Shown here: piece after piece, positions 1 to 6,867 of the stretch | Layout of the letters: the number at the start of each line of letters is the position of its first letter | Position numbering within the stretch: position 1 is the stretch's first letter | Origin: Planctomycetales bacterium | GTDB taxonomy: Bacteria; Planctomycetota; Planctomycetia; Pirellulales; Thermoguttaceae | DNA length: 7,268 bases | Assembly: GCA_007127495.1 (NCBI GenBank) | Contig: SKZG01000318.1 | Location: forward strand, 1-7,268 | Direction: 5' to 3' | Notes under the pieces: generated by a model | Databases searched by the model: none | Seen by the model: the letters and a program-made list of their open reading frames with translations, nothing else | Told to the model about the DNA's origin: nothing | Translations under genes and position numbers: made by a program

Positions 1-2392
1 CATTCTGGCCCATCAGGTGCTGACCGAATTGGCCCACCAAGAAACGTCCGCCGAGGCCATGAAGGAGCGCGACCCTGAGGGCGCTTTGGCCTTGCTGCAA
101 GAGGCCCGGAGCAAGGTGGAGCAGTCCGGTCTGGAAGCGAACACCCGGCAGCGGCTGATGGCCCGGGTGGATCGGCGTATGACGGAAATCCGCCATTTTA
201 TTGATGAAAACCAACCGCTCCTCGACCTGGAAAGGAAGAATCAGCGCGTCCGGGACGATATGGACCGCGAACAGCGCATTCGGCTCGAGGTGCAGGAGAA
301 AGTCGCGCTGATGGTTGACGAGTTCAACAAGCTGTGCGATGAGGAACGATACGCCGCGGCGGAAGTGGTAGCCAAGCGGGCCGCCGAACTGGACCCCCAC
401 AATCCCGTGGTGAAACAGATGCTCCAGTTCGCGAGGTTCGTCCGCCGCCACGCCAGCAACGTGGCGCTGCAAGCGAACCGCGAGGAAGGCTTTTGGGGAG
501 CGCTCCACTCCGTGGACGAATCGAGCATCGCGTTCGACGACCGAGAGCCCTATCGGTTCCCCGAAAACTGGAGCCAGCTTACTGCAGGCCGGGCGAGGTT
601 CGCCGGCGACCGCAGGCGTCATCGGAGCGAAAGGGAACTGGAGATCGAACAGAAGCTGCGTACCCCGGTCATGCTCAATTTCCGGGATGCGCCATTGAGC
701 ACCGTGCTAGAGCACCTGGCCAATTTGGCGCAGGTGAACCTGCACCTCGACCCCCAGGGGCTGGCCGAGGAGGCCGTTTCCAGCGACACGCCGGTTACCA
801 TACGGCTCAGCCAGGAGATCTCGCTACGCAGCGCCTTGAATCTGGTCCTGCAACCGCTGCATCTGAGCTACGTCATCAAGGACGAGGTGCTGAAAATCAC
901 CAGTGAGCAAATGCGCGACGGCGAGGTCTTCACGGTAACCTACGATGTGGCCGACCTGGTCATCCCGATTCCGAACTTCGTGCCGGGTAAGATGGGCATG
1001 CGGTCGGCGCTGCACGATGCGTACGGCGACTTGGGCTTCGGCGGCAGGAGCAACCCGTGGGGCGGCGCCGCAGGCCCCATGGCCGTCATGGCCAGCAGCG
1101 ACGGGCGCGCCAATGCGGGCGCCATCAATCCAGAAATCCTCGCCCAACTCGGCGGCTCGCCGCCGAGCGCCGGACCGATGGGCGGCGGCTTCGGCCCCGG
1201 CGGCCTTGGCGGCGGCGGGCAGGCCGATTTCGACAGCCTCATCGAGCTGATCACGTCGACCGTCAAGCCGCAAACATGGGACCTCGTGGGCGGCCCCGGC
1301 TCCATCGCACCCTTCGAAACCAACCTGAGCATGGTGGTCAGCCAAACCCAGGACGTTCACGAGGAGATCGTCGACCTCCTGGAACAACTCCGCCGACTCC
1401 AGGACTTGCAGGTAACCATCGAGGTCCGGTTCATCACGCTCAATGACAACTTCTTCGAGCGGATCGGCGTCGACTTCGACTTCTTCATCGACAGCAAGTT
1501 GCCCCCGCCGCAGGACCCCGACAACCCGATCGAGAACGTCGAGAAGAGCGTGGTCGTGGGCTTGGACGCGCCGGGCGTGTTCTCGGCCGACCTGGACATT
1601 CCATTCCGGCAGAACAGCTTCGGCCTTGCGGTTCCGCAGTTCGGCGGATTCGACGCCGCGGCGGGCGCCGAAATGGGGTTCGCCATTCTCAGCGATATCG
1701 AGGCGTTCTTCTTCGTCAGCGCCGCGCAAGGCGACCGCCGCAGCAATGTGCTGCAAGCGCCGAAGGTCACCCTGTTCAACGGCCAGCAGGCATTCGTTTC
1801 CGATACCTCGCAAAGCCCGTTCGTGATCAGTGTGATTCCCGTGGTGGGCGACTTCGCCGCCGCGCAGCAGCCGGTCATCGTCGTTCTTTCCGAGGGCACG
1901 TTCATGACGGTACAAGCGGTGGTTTCGAAGGACCGGCGGTTCGTGCGACTGACCGTTGTGCCGTTCTTCAGCCAAATTGGCGACGACGTACGAACGTTTA
2001 CGTTCGAAGGTACGGAAACCACGACAACCGACAGGTCGGGCGAAGGCTGGGTCAATCCCGGCGACCCGCGCGACTGGCGGAGGACCGACGATGCCGAACA
2101 GACGACGCGAACCAGCAGCGGCACCACGGTGCAGTTGCCCACGTTCTCGTTCGTGACCGTCACGACCACGGTCAGCGTGCCGGACGGTGGTACCGTGCTT
2201 CTGGGCGGCATCAAGCGGCTCAGTGAAGGACGTAACGAGTTTGGTGTGCCGATGCTCAACAAGCTGCCGTATATCAACCGGCTCTTCAAGAACGTCGGGA
2301 TCGGCCGCGAAACCCAGAGCCTCATGATGATGGTCACGCCGCGCATCATCATCCAGGAAGAGGAAGAGGAACGGCTCGGCATCGCGCCGTAA
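1..2392 (+). CDS. GspD-like secretin (type II/III secretion family), 5' partial
   Basis: Outer-membrane secretin: subunits of this family form the ring channel of type II secretion and type IV pilus systems. The frame is open to the window edge (codons before the GTG at 17 read ILAHQ), so the true start and any signal peptide lie upstream. Numbering from that GTG, residues 1-150 are charged, helical and TPR/coiled-coil-like. Residues 217-300 look like an STN/secretin N domain (LNFRDAPLSTVLEHLA). Residues 338-402 are Gly/Ala/Pro-rich. Residues 435-480 fit a second N-type domain (EEIVDLLEQLRRLQDLQVTI). Residues 560-780 are the secretin core, with VLQAPKVTLFNGQQAFV at 578-594 and the signature VPDGGTVLLGG at 721-731 followed by PMLNKLPYINRLF. 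The C-terminus is acidic (EEEEE). No other secretion gene is visible, so the system it serves is unknown. The secretin family call is firm; the subtype is not. Confidence 0.9.
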   Translation, partial: ILAHQVLTELAHQETSAEAMKERDPEGALALLQEARSKVEQSGLEANTRQRLMARVDRRMTEIRHFIDENQPLLDLERKNQRVRDDMDREQRIRLEVQEKVALMVDEFNKLCDEERYAAAEVVAKRAAELDPHNPVVKQMLQFARFVRRHASNVALQANREEGFWGALHSVDESSIAFDDREPYRFPENWSQLTAGRARFAGDRRRHRSERELEIEQKLRTPVMLNFRDAPLSTVLEHLANLAQVNLHLDPQGLAEEAVSSDTPVTIRLSQEISLRSALNLVLQPLHLSYVIKDEVLKITSEQMRDGEVFTVTYDVADLVIPIPNFVPGKMGMRSALHDAYGDLGFGGRSNPWGGAAGPMAVMASSDGRANAGAINPEILAQLGGSPPSAGPMGGGFGPGGLGGGGQADFDSLIELITSTVKPQTWDLVGGPGSIAPFETNLSMVVSQTQDVHEEIVDLLEQLRRLQDLQVTIEVRFITLNDNFFERIGVDFDFFIDSKLPPPQDPDNPIENVEKSVVVGLDAPGVFSADLDIPFRQNSFGLAVPQFGGFDAAAGAEMGFAILSDIEAFFFVSAAQGDRRSNVLQAPKVTLFNGQQAFVSDTSQSPFVISVIPVVGDFAAAQQPVIVVLSEGTFMTVQAVVSKDRRFVRLTVVPFFSQIGDDVRTFTFEGTETTTTDRSGEGWVNPGDPRDWRRTDDAEQTTRTSSGTTVQLPTFSFVTVTTTVSVPDGGTVLLGGIKRLSEGRNEFGVPMLNKLPYINRLFKNVGIGRETQSLMMMVTPRIIIQEEEEERLGIAP

Positions 2393-2451
2393 CGAGTCTT
2401 TTTCGAGTTGCCTTTTCACGCCTCCGCTACGTACTGAGAACCTCCCCCCTG

Positions 2452-2488
2452 GGCCGTCGCCGGCTTGCCCTCCGAGCCGACGACGGCC
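2452..2488 (+). terminator. Stem-loop, probable terminator of the secretin gene
   Basis: The arms 2452-2465 (GGCCGTCGCCGGCT) and 2475-2488 (AGCCGACGACGGCC) pair over 14 positions with one C/A mismatch (2460/2480), leaving a 9-nt loop. It starts 60 bp after the secretin stop. The 3' flank is CTCTTCTC, pyrimidine-rich but not a true T run, so it is an imperfect intrinsic terminator. The nearly symmetric stem could also act on leftward transcripts. Confidence 0.55.
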
Positions 2489-2501
2489 TCTTCTCATGGC
2501 T

Positions 2502-2593
2502 CTTCCGTTTCTAGGTGCGGGGCCGCCTTAATGTAGTAGCCACTCGCCGTGTGCCGTCCCAAGACAAAGGCTGTCTGCACCTAGAAACGGAAG
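2502..2593. repeat. Perfect 17-bp inverted repeat with a structured 58-nt loop
   Basis: CTTCCGTTTCTAGGTGC at 2502-2518 is the exact reverse complement of 2577-2593. The spacer 2519-2576 ends in its own hairpin, AGACA (2562-2566) with TGTCT (2572-2576), which abuts the outer stem. The element lies 12 bp beyond the stop of the leftward HAD gene and 109 bp beyond the secretin stop. It could be a bidirectional terminator or 3'-end structure, although neither side has a T run, or a small mobile palindromic element. No protein can be assigned to the spacer. Confidence 0.7.
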
Positions 2594-2605
2594 CGCCCTT
2601 CTCAT

Positions 2606-3442
2606 TCATTCCAGCAGCCACCCGACCACCTCGACCAGGCCGTCGTGATCGTGGCCGGGGGCGATGCGGTCGGCGGCGGCCTTCACGCTGGGCAGGGCGT
2701 TGCCCATGGCCACGCCGAGTCCCGCTGCCCGAATCATGGGTATGTCGTTCACGTCGTCGCCTACCGCGCAGATTTCCGCGTCGGCAATCTGCCATCGGCG
2801 CGCCAGCCGCCGGATGGCCGACCACTTCGTCACCCCCGCCGGAGCCACTTCGCAGATATAGCCGACATACAGCGGGCTGCGCAGTACGTGCATGTTCAAC
2901 TTGCCCGGCAGCCGGCTTTCCAGACGCCGCTCCAAGCGCAGCATCTCCTCCTTCGTGCCCAGCGTGTACACGCAAAACGTGTCCGGCGGCGGCTCGGAAA
3001 GCAGGCGCGGGTCGACGCGCCCGGCGCGCGGGTTCAAGCGAAAGTACTCGGACAATTCCGCGCGGTCGACTTCAGCGCGGTCGGTATGGAAGTCGAAGCC
3101 TTGATGGTAGGTATCGGCGCAGGCGATGGGGCGGAAGCCGCACTCGTCGATCAGGCTCAGGACCGCGCGCAGCACGTCGGCCTCGAAACGGGCACTGTAC
3201 AGCGTGCGGTGATCGGCCGGATCTTTCACCAGGGCTCCGCTGGCGGTAACCAACGGCACGGTCAGGCCCAGCGGTTCCACCAAGTGCAGCGTGCGGCTGT
3301 AGCGGCGCCCGGTAGCCAGCACCACCCGAATACCCGCCGCCATGGCACGGCGGAGGGCGCGACACGTTGAGCCGGTCAGCTCGTCACGGCTGTTGACTAG
3401 CGTGCCGTCGATATCGATTGCCAGCAGTCGGTAGCAAAGCAT
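2606..3442 (-). CDS. Cof-type HAD-IIB family phosphatase
   Basis: Predicted cytoplasmic Mg-dependent hydrolase of the Cof/HAD-IIB family, which mostly dephosphorylates sugar phosphates and other small phosphorylated metabolites; the substrate cannot be read from sequence. All four HAD motifs are present: DIDGT near the N-terminus (nucleophile D10, acid/base D12), ATG at 43-45 (motif II T44), K206 in TKWSAI (motif III), and GDDVND at 228-233 (motif IV). The C2-type cap lies between motifs II and III, about residues 80-200. At 278 aa it is full length for the family. The ATG at 3442 places DIDGT 10 residues in, as usual. No strong ribosome binding site is visible. It begins 45 bp after the stop of the radical SAM gene on the same strand, so cotranscription is likely, but a functional link is not established. 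Confidence 0.92.
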   Translation of the reverse strand: MLCYRLLAIDIDGTLVNSRDELTGSTCRALRRAMAAGIRVVLATGRRYSRTLHLVEPLGLTVPLVTASGALVKDPADHRTLYSARFEADVLRAVLSLIDECGFRPIACADTYHQGFDFHTDRAEVDRAELSEYFRLNPRAGRVDPRLLSEPPPDTFCVYTLGTKEEMLRLERRLESRLPGKLNMHVLRSPLYVGYICEVAPAGVTKWSAIRRLARRWQIADAEICAVGDDVNDIPMIRAAGLGVAMGNALPSVKAAADRIAPGHDHDGLVEVVGWLLE

Positions 3443-3456
3443 GGTGGGACAAAAGT

Positions 3457-3470
3457 AGGTGCCAGGTGCC
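3457..3470. repeat. Tandem heptamer AGGTGCC x2
   Basis: Two exact back-to-back copies of AGGTGCC lie in the 45-bp gap between the radical SAM stop and the HAD start. Read on the gene strand they are GGCACCTGGCACCT. No inverted partner is close enough to form a strong stem. The role is unknown and this may be chance. Confidence 0.4.
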
Positions 3471-3487
3471 GGTTAACGGGAGTGGGA

Positions 3488-5266
3488 TCAGGCCGGGCGC
3501 TCCGATTCGCACAGCGCGGCTTGGGCCTGTTCTCGCTCAAGGTAGGGGCGGCCCTGCCGAATGGCGATGTGGTCCCAAGGGAGCGCCGCCTCGACCGCGC
3601 GGGGCCGGTGCAACAGGTGTTCCAAGTCGATACCCGCTTCCCGAATCGCCTCGCTCCAAACGGCCGGCTGGAAATGGTCGGTCCACGCATCCAGCCGGGC
3701 CCCGCGCTCGTACGCTAGTTCAATGGCGCGGGCCACGCCCCGGTCGCCGCGGGCGAGGACGGCTTCCAGCAGGCTGGTGCGGGTATCGTGGCACCGAAGC
3801 TGCACGGCGCGCAGCCGTAGCCGACGGCGCAGGTGGTCGTGGGCGGCGGCGAAATAATCCGACCGCTGCATGGCATTCCACTGAAACGGCGTTTGGGGCT
3901 TGGGCACGAAGTTCGACACGTTCGCCACCACGGTCGGCCAGCGGCCGCGCACCTGCTTCCCCAGCCGCGCGATTTCCTCGGCCATGTCGACGATGCCGTC
4001 CAGGTCGGCCTCGGTTTCGCCCGGCAGCCCGCACATGAAATACAGCTTCACCCGGTGGAAGCCGCTCGCGAACGCCCGGCGGCAGCCTTCGAATACGTCG
4101 GCGTTGGCAAGCTGCTTGCCGATGCGGCGCCGGAGGGGGTCGCGCGCGGCCTCGGGCGCCACGGTGAGCCCCGAATGCCGGAACGTCCCTAGCCGCTCCG
4201 CCACCGTGTGCCATTGCGCATTCACCCGCAGGCTCGGCAAGGAAATGGACACGCCTCGCGGCAGGAACTCGGCCGAGAGCCTTGCGAGCAATTCGTCGAA
4301 ATGCGGATAGTCGCTGGTCGAAAGTGATAGGAGTGCCACCACGTTATAGCCGGTGTTCTCGTACGCCTCGACGGCCGCTCGGACGATCGTCTCCACCCGC
4401 CGATGCCGGAGCGGGCGCTTCAGCGGATTGCTTTGGCAGAAGCGGCAGCGGGCGGGGCAGCCCCGCATGATCTCGATCGTGATGCGGTCCTGCACCGATT
4501 CGACAACCGGCACGATCGGGCGGGTGGGCAGCGGTGCGGCGTCGAGGTCGTCGACCACGGCCGGCTCAATCAACGCACGGGCCTCCGGCCGAATCGGCTC
4601 GGCGGCGCCGCGGCCGGCCGGCCGGTACAGCGAGGGCACGTACACGTAGGGGAGCGACGCGGCCAATGTGGCCAACTGCTCCATCCGTGAGCCGCCCCGC
4701 TGCCGTGCCGCGAGCCAACCGTCGCACACCGCCGGCAGGCTTTCCTCGCCGTCGCCCACCACAAACAGGTCGATGAAGGGGGCCAGTGGCTCGGGGTTCG
4801 CCGTACACGGCCCGCCGGCAATGACCAACGGGTGCCCCGCTTCGCGACGTTCCGCATGACGCGGGATGCCTGCCAGGTCGAGCATCGCAAGCACGTTCGT
4901 CGCGCACAGCTCGTACTGGAGCGTGAACCCCACCACGTCGAATTGCCCAAGCGGCGTGAAGCTTTCCAGGCTGTACAGCGGAAGATGAAGGTCGCGGAGC
5001 AGGCGTTCCATATCGGGCAGGGGGGCGAACACCCGCTCGCAGGCCCAGTCGTCGCGCCGATTCATCACCGCGTACAACACTTGCAGCCCGTGGTGGCTCA
5101 TGCCGATGGTGTATGCGTCCGGGAACGCCAGGCACAGCGTGCCTCGCACCGCAGCGTGGTCCTTGACCACGGCATTCAATTCGCCGCCAATATACTGTCC
5201 GGGTAATTGGACCCGAGGAAGCACTTCGCGCGTGATTCGGTCTCGGAGCGGAGCAACGGGAGGCAT
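3488..5266 (-). CDS. B12-binding-type radical SAM protein, TIGR03960-like
   Basis: Predicted cytoplasmic radical SAM enzyme with an N-terminal cobalamin-binding-like domain. Residues 25-235 match that domain, with FPDAYTIGMSHHGLQVLY (48-65), GFTLQYEL (113-120) and AGGPCTANPEPLAPFIDLFV (150-169) followed by VGDGEE. The radical SAM core spans about 260-490. Its [4Fe-4S] ligands C270, C274 and C277 lie in MRGCPARCRFCQSNP, followed by LSLSTSDY (313-320), SLPSLRV (342-348) and MCGLPGETEADL (411-422). The C-terminal tail carries LPWDHI (562-567), as I recall for TIGR03960 proteins. At 592 aa it looks complete. The family's function is not well defined. It is often found with, or fused to, a TIGR03936-type partner, and none is visible here. 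The ATG at 5266 has only a weak GAG upstream. The HAD gene follows on the same strand. Confidence 0.9.
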   Translation of the reverse strand: MPPVAPLRDRITREVLPRVQLPGQYIGGELNAVVKDHAAVRGTLCLAFPDAYTIGMSHHGLQVLYAVMNRRDDWACERVFAPLPDMERLLRDLHLPLYSLESFTPLGQFDVVGFTLQYELCATNVLAMLDLAGIPRHAERREAGHPLVIAGGPCTANPEPLAPFIDLFVVGDGEESLPAVCDGWLAARQRGGSRMEQLATLAASLPYVYVPSLYRPAGRGAAEPIRPEARALIEPAVVDDLDAAPLPTRPIVPVVESVQDRITIEIMRGCPARCRFCQSNPLKRPLRHRRVETIVRAAVEAYENTGYNVVALLSLSTSDYPHFDELLARLSAEFLPRGVSISLPSLRVNAQWHTVAERLGTFRHSGLTVAPEAARDPLRRRIGKQLANADVFEGCRRAFASGFHRVKLYFMCGLPGETEADLDGIVDMAEEIARLGKQVRGRWPTVVANVSNFVPKPQTPFQWNAMQRSDYFAAAHDHLRRRLRLRAVQLRCHDTRTSLLEAVLARGDRGVARAIELAYERGARLDAWTDHFQPAVWSEAIREAGIDLEHLLHRPRAVEAALPWDHIAIRQGRPYLEREQAQAALCESERPA

Positions 5267-5313
5267 GGGGCAACTCGGGTTGGGTAGCCGTTCGCGGGGG
5301 ACACGGTCTTTTA

Positions 5314-5319
5314 TTTATA
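5314..5319 (-). promoter_or_regulatory. Candidate -10 box for the radical SAM/HAD genes
   Basis: On the minus strand this reads TATAAA inside GTATAAATAAAAG, the most AT-rich spot in the gap, about 48 bp upstream of the radical SAM ATG. No good -35 hexamer lies 16-18 bp upstream, where the sequence is GCGCGG. The call rests on composition and position alone. Confidence 0.3.
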
Positions 5320-5338
5320 CTTGACGCGGCCTAAAACC

Positions 5339-5409
5339 GCGCTTTCCGTAGGATGGGCTTTAGCCCGTCAAAGCGAAGACGGACAGGAATGTCCATCCTA
5401 CAAAAGCGC
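5339..5409. repeat. 71-bp palindromic element that folds as a cloverleaf
   Basis: The outer stem pairs GCGCTTT (5339-5345) with AAAGCGC (5403-5409). After a small internal loop it continues as GTAGGAT (5348-5354) with ATCCTAC (5395-5401). Three arms fill the interior with no unpaired base between them: GGGCTTTAGCCC (5355-5366), GTC-8 nt-GAC (5367-5380) and GGACAGGAATGTCC (5381-5394). A competing single-hairpin fold pairs GTAGGATGG with CCATCCTAC and CCGTC (5365-5369) with GACGG (5378-5382). It lies between divergent genes, so a terminator role is unlikely. It resembles the dispersed palindromic units I recall from planctomycete genomes; only one copy is in this window. Confidence 0.7.
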
Positions 5410-5497
5410 AATAACGGCACGCGGCGAGTATAACGGTTGTCAGGAGCGGAAACCCGTATTATGACCGATCGGCATACATCTCGGCAACCCGCTGAGT

Positions 5498-5503
5498 TAT
5501 AAT
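5498..5503 (+). promoter_or_regulatory. Candidate -10 box for the methyltransferase gene
   Basis: Perfect TATAAT hexamer within GAGTTATAATGG, implying a start near 5510 and a leader of roughly 115 nt. No clear -35 sits 16-18 bp upstream. Weaker alternatives are TATTAT (5457-5462) with TTGTCA (5437-5442) at a short 14-bp spacing, and TTGACA (5589-5594), which lacks a well-placed -10. Confidence 0.35.
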
Positions 5504-5613
5504 GGAGGTAGGGGCGGCACACGCCGATGGGCTACCCGCCGCGGGCCGTGCGCGTTTGGAACACGAGCGTCCTGCCCGTGCGGACCCTTTGACAAAGCCG
5601 CAAACTGATTATC

Positions 5614-5617
5614 GGAG
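5614..5617 (+). promoter_or_regulatory. Ribosome binding site that decides the methyltransferase start
   Basis: GGAG in ATCGGAGAATTCCC ends 7 nt before the ATG at 5625. It favours that start over the in-frame ATG at 5502, which overlaps the TATAAT box and would add 41 residues ahead of the signal peptide. Confidence 0.7.
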
Positions 5618-5624
5618 AATTCCC

Positions 5625-6863
5625 ATGCGGTTCCGCATCGTACTGAATCCCGCCCGGCTGCTGGCCCTGGTTGCCTTCGCGATCCTCGAGCCGGCGCCGG
5701 CGTGCGCCCAACTGCGCCAAGCTTTCGAGCAGGCCCGCAACCGCATGGTCGACGAAGAGATCGTGGCGGCGGGGGTGACGAACCCGCGGGTCATCGATGC
5801 CATGCGGAGCGTGCCGCGGCACGAGTTCGTCGCCCTGGCCAGCCGGCAGTTGGCCTACCTCGACATCGCCTTGCCGATTGGTGAGGGGCAAACGATCTCG
5901 CCGCCGTTCGTGGTCGCCTTCATGACCGAGGCGATCGACCCCCAGCCGACCGACCGGGTTCTGGAAATCGGCACGGGCAGCGGTTACCAGGCGGCGGTGC
6001 TCAGCCCCTTGGTGCGCGAAGTGTATACGATCGAGATCGTCCCATCGCTTGGCCGGACCGCCGCGCGAACGCTGCGGCGGCTTCGCTACGACAACGTTTT
6101 CTGCAAGATCGGCGACGGCTTTCTCGGCTGGCCGGAACACGCGCCGTTCGACAAGATCATCGTCACGTGCTCCCCGGAGGCGGTGCCGGCGCCCCTGGTG
6201 ACCCAATTGCGCGAAGGCGGACGCATGGTCGTTCCCGTGGGCGAACGCTACCAGCAAATCCTGTACGTATTCACCAAGCGGGATGGGAAACTCGTCAGCG
6301 AGGCGCTGCGCCCGACGCTCTTCGTGCCGATGACCGGGCGGGCCGAAGACTCGCGGCGCGTGCAGCCCGATCCGGCGAACCCGTCCATCGTCAACGGCGG
6401 TTTCGAGGAGGTGATGGGCGACCCGCCGTCGGCCGCCGGGTGGCACTACCAGCGGCAGGTCGAGATTCTCGAATCGAACGAGGCGATCGAAGGCCGCCGG
6501 TTCGCCCGATTCGAGAACACCCAGCCGGGCCGCGGCAGCCAGGCCCTGCAAGGGCTGGCGGTCGACGGGCGCCGCGTCGCGGAACTGGAACTGACGTTTG
6601 CGGTGCGCGGGCGCGACCTTCGCCCCGGACAGACACGCACCCAGGCGCCCCTGGTGGCCCTGACGTTCTACGATGAGAAGCGCGCCACCATCGGCCGGCA
6701 CGCCGTCGGCCCGTGGCGCGGCACGTTCGACTGGCAGCGCGAGCGGGCACGCATTGCCGTCCCTCCCCGAGCGCGCGAGGCCATCCTCCACATCGGCCTG
6801 GGTGGCGGCTTGGGCCGGTTGGACCTCGATGACCTGAGCCTGCGCGTGCCTCACGGAAGGTAA
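5625..6863 (+). CDS. Exported protein-L-isoaspartate O-methyltransferase with C-terminal CBM-like domain
   Basis: PCMT family enzymes use S-adenosylmethionine to methylate L-isoaspartyl residues and so start repair of aged proteins. Residues 1-28 look like a Sec signal peptide: basic MRFR, hydrophobic LLALVAFAIL, and a likely signal peptidase site after ACA. The PCMT domain covers about 30-240: VPRHEFV (63-69), the active-site stretch PIGEGQTIS (84-92), SAM motif I VLEIGTGSGYQAAVL (112-126), GDG (163-165), PFDKIIVT (174-181) and FVP (233-235). This matches the order in E. coli Pcm, whose length (about 208 aa) fits this domain. Residues 251-408 form an extra domain with NGGFEE, GW, a VRG strand and DDLSL near the end, resembling a CBM4/9-type jelly roll. 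The full protein is 412 aa. It stands alone on its strand. Export of a SAM-dependent enzyme is odd, because SAM is cytosolic. Confidence 0.88.
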   Translation: MRFRIVLNPARLLALVAFAILEPAPACAQLRQAFEQARNRMVDEEIVAAGVTNPRVIDAMRSVPRHEFVALASRQLAYLDIALPIGEGQTISPPFVVAFMTEAIDPQPTDRVLEIGTGSGYQAAVLSPLVREVYTIEIVPSLGRTAARTLRRLRYDNVFCKIGDGFLGWPEHAPFDKIIVTCSPEAVPAPLVTQLREGGRMVVPVGERYQQILYVFTKRDGKLVSEALRPTLFVPMTGRAEDSRRVQPDPANPSIVNGGFEEVMGDPPSAAGWHYQRQVEILESNEAIEGRRFARFENTQPGRGSQALQGLAVDGRRVAELELTFAVRGRDLRPGQTRTQAPLVALTFYDEKRATIGRHAVGPWRGTFDWQRERARIAVPPRAREAILHIGLGGGLGRLDLDDLSLRVPHGR

Positions 6864-6867
6864 TCGT

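Larger units (their letters stand above)
5267..5624. other. Divergent intergenic region, 358 bp
   Basis: This gap separates the leftward radical SAM gene from the rightward methyltransferase gene, so it should hold promoters for both and no terminators. It contains an AT-rich patch at 5308-5320, a 71-bp palindromic element (5339-5409), a perfect TATAAT at 5498-5503 and a ribosome binding site at 5614-5617. I see no convincing protein-coding gene in it. Confidence 0.7.

Noticed and set aside
824..2497. 557-aa minus-strand open frame opposite the secretin
   Set aside because: It lies antisense to a clear secretin. The translation is rich in R, H, D and G without domain motifs, as expected of a shadow frame in GC-rich DNA.
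4602..4625. CGGCCGG-type short tandem run
   Set aside because: It lies inside the radical SAM coding region and encodes ordinary residues; it reflects GC-rich codon use.
5339..5409. The cloverleaf as a tRNA gene
   Set aside because: The size is right, but there is no T-loop GTTCRA motif, no proper anticodon arm (only 3 bp), and the junction lacks tRNA spacing.
5331..5522. 63-aa minus-strand open frame in the divergent gap
   Set aside because: A large part is a translation of the palindromic element. It has no recognisable domain, and repeat-derived peptides of this kind are usually spurious.
5502..5624. Extended N-terminus of the methyltransferase from the ATG at 5502
   Set aside because: It overlaps the TATAAT box, has no family similarity, and would bury the signal peptide. 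The ATG at 5625 has a GGAG at 7-nt spacing.
5625..5710. Lipoprotein signal peptide ending at the Cys in PAPAC
   Set aside because: The residues before the Cys (A-P-A) are a poor lipobox, with no Leu at -3 and a Pro at -2. A signal peptidase I site after ACA fits better.
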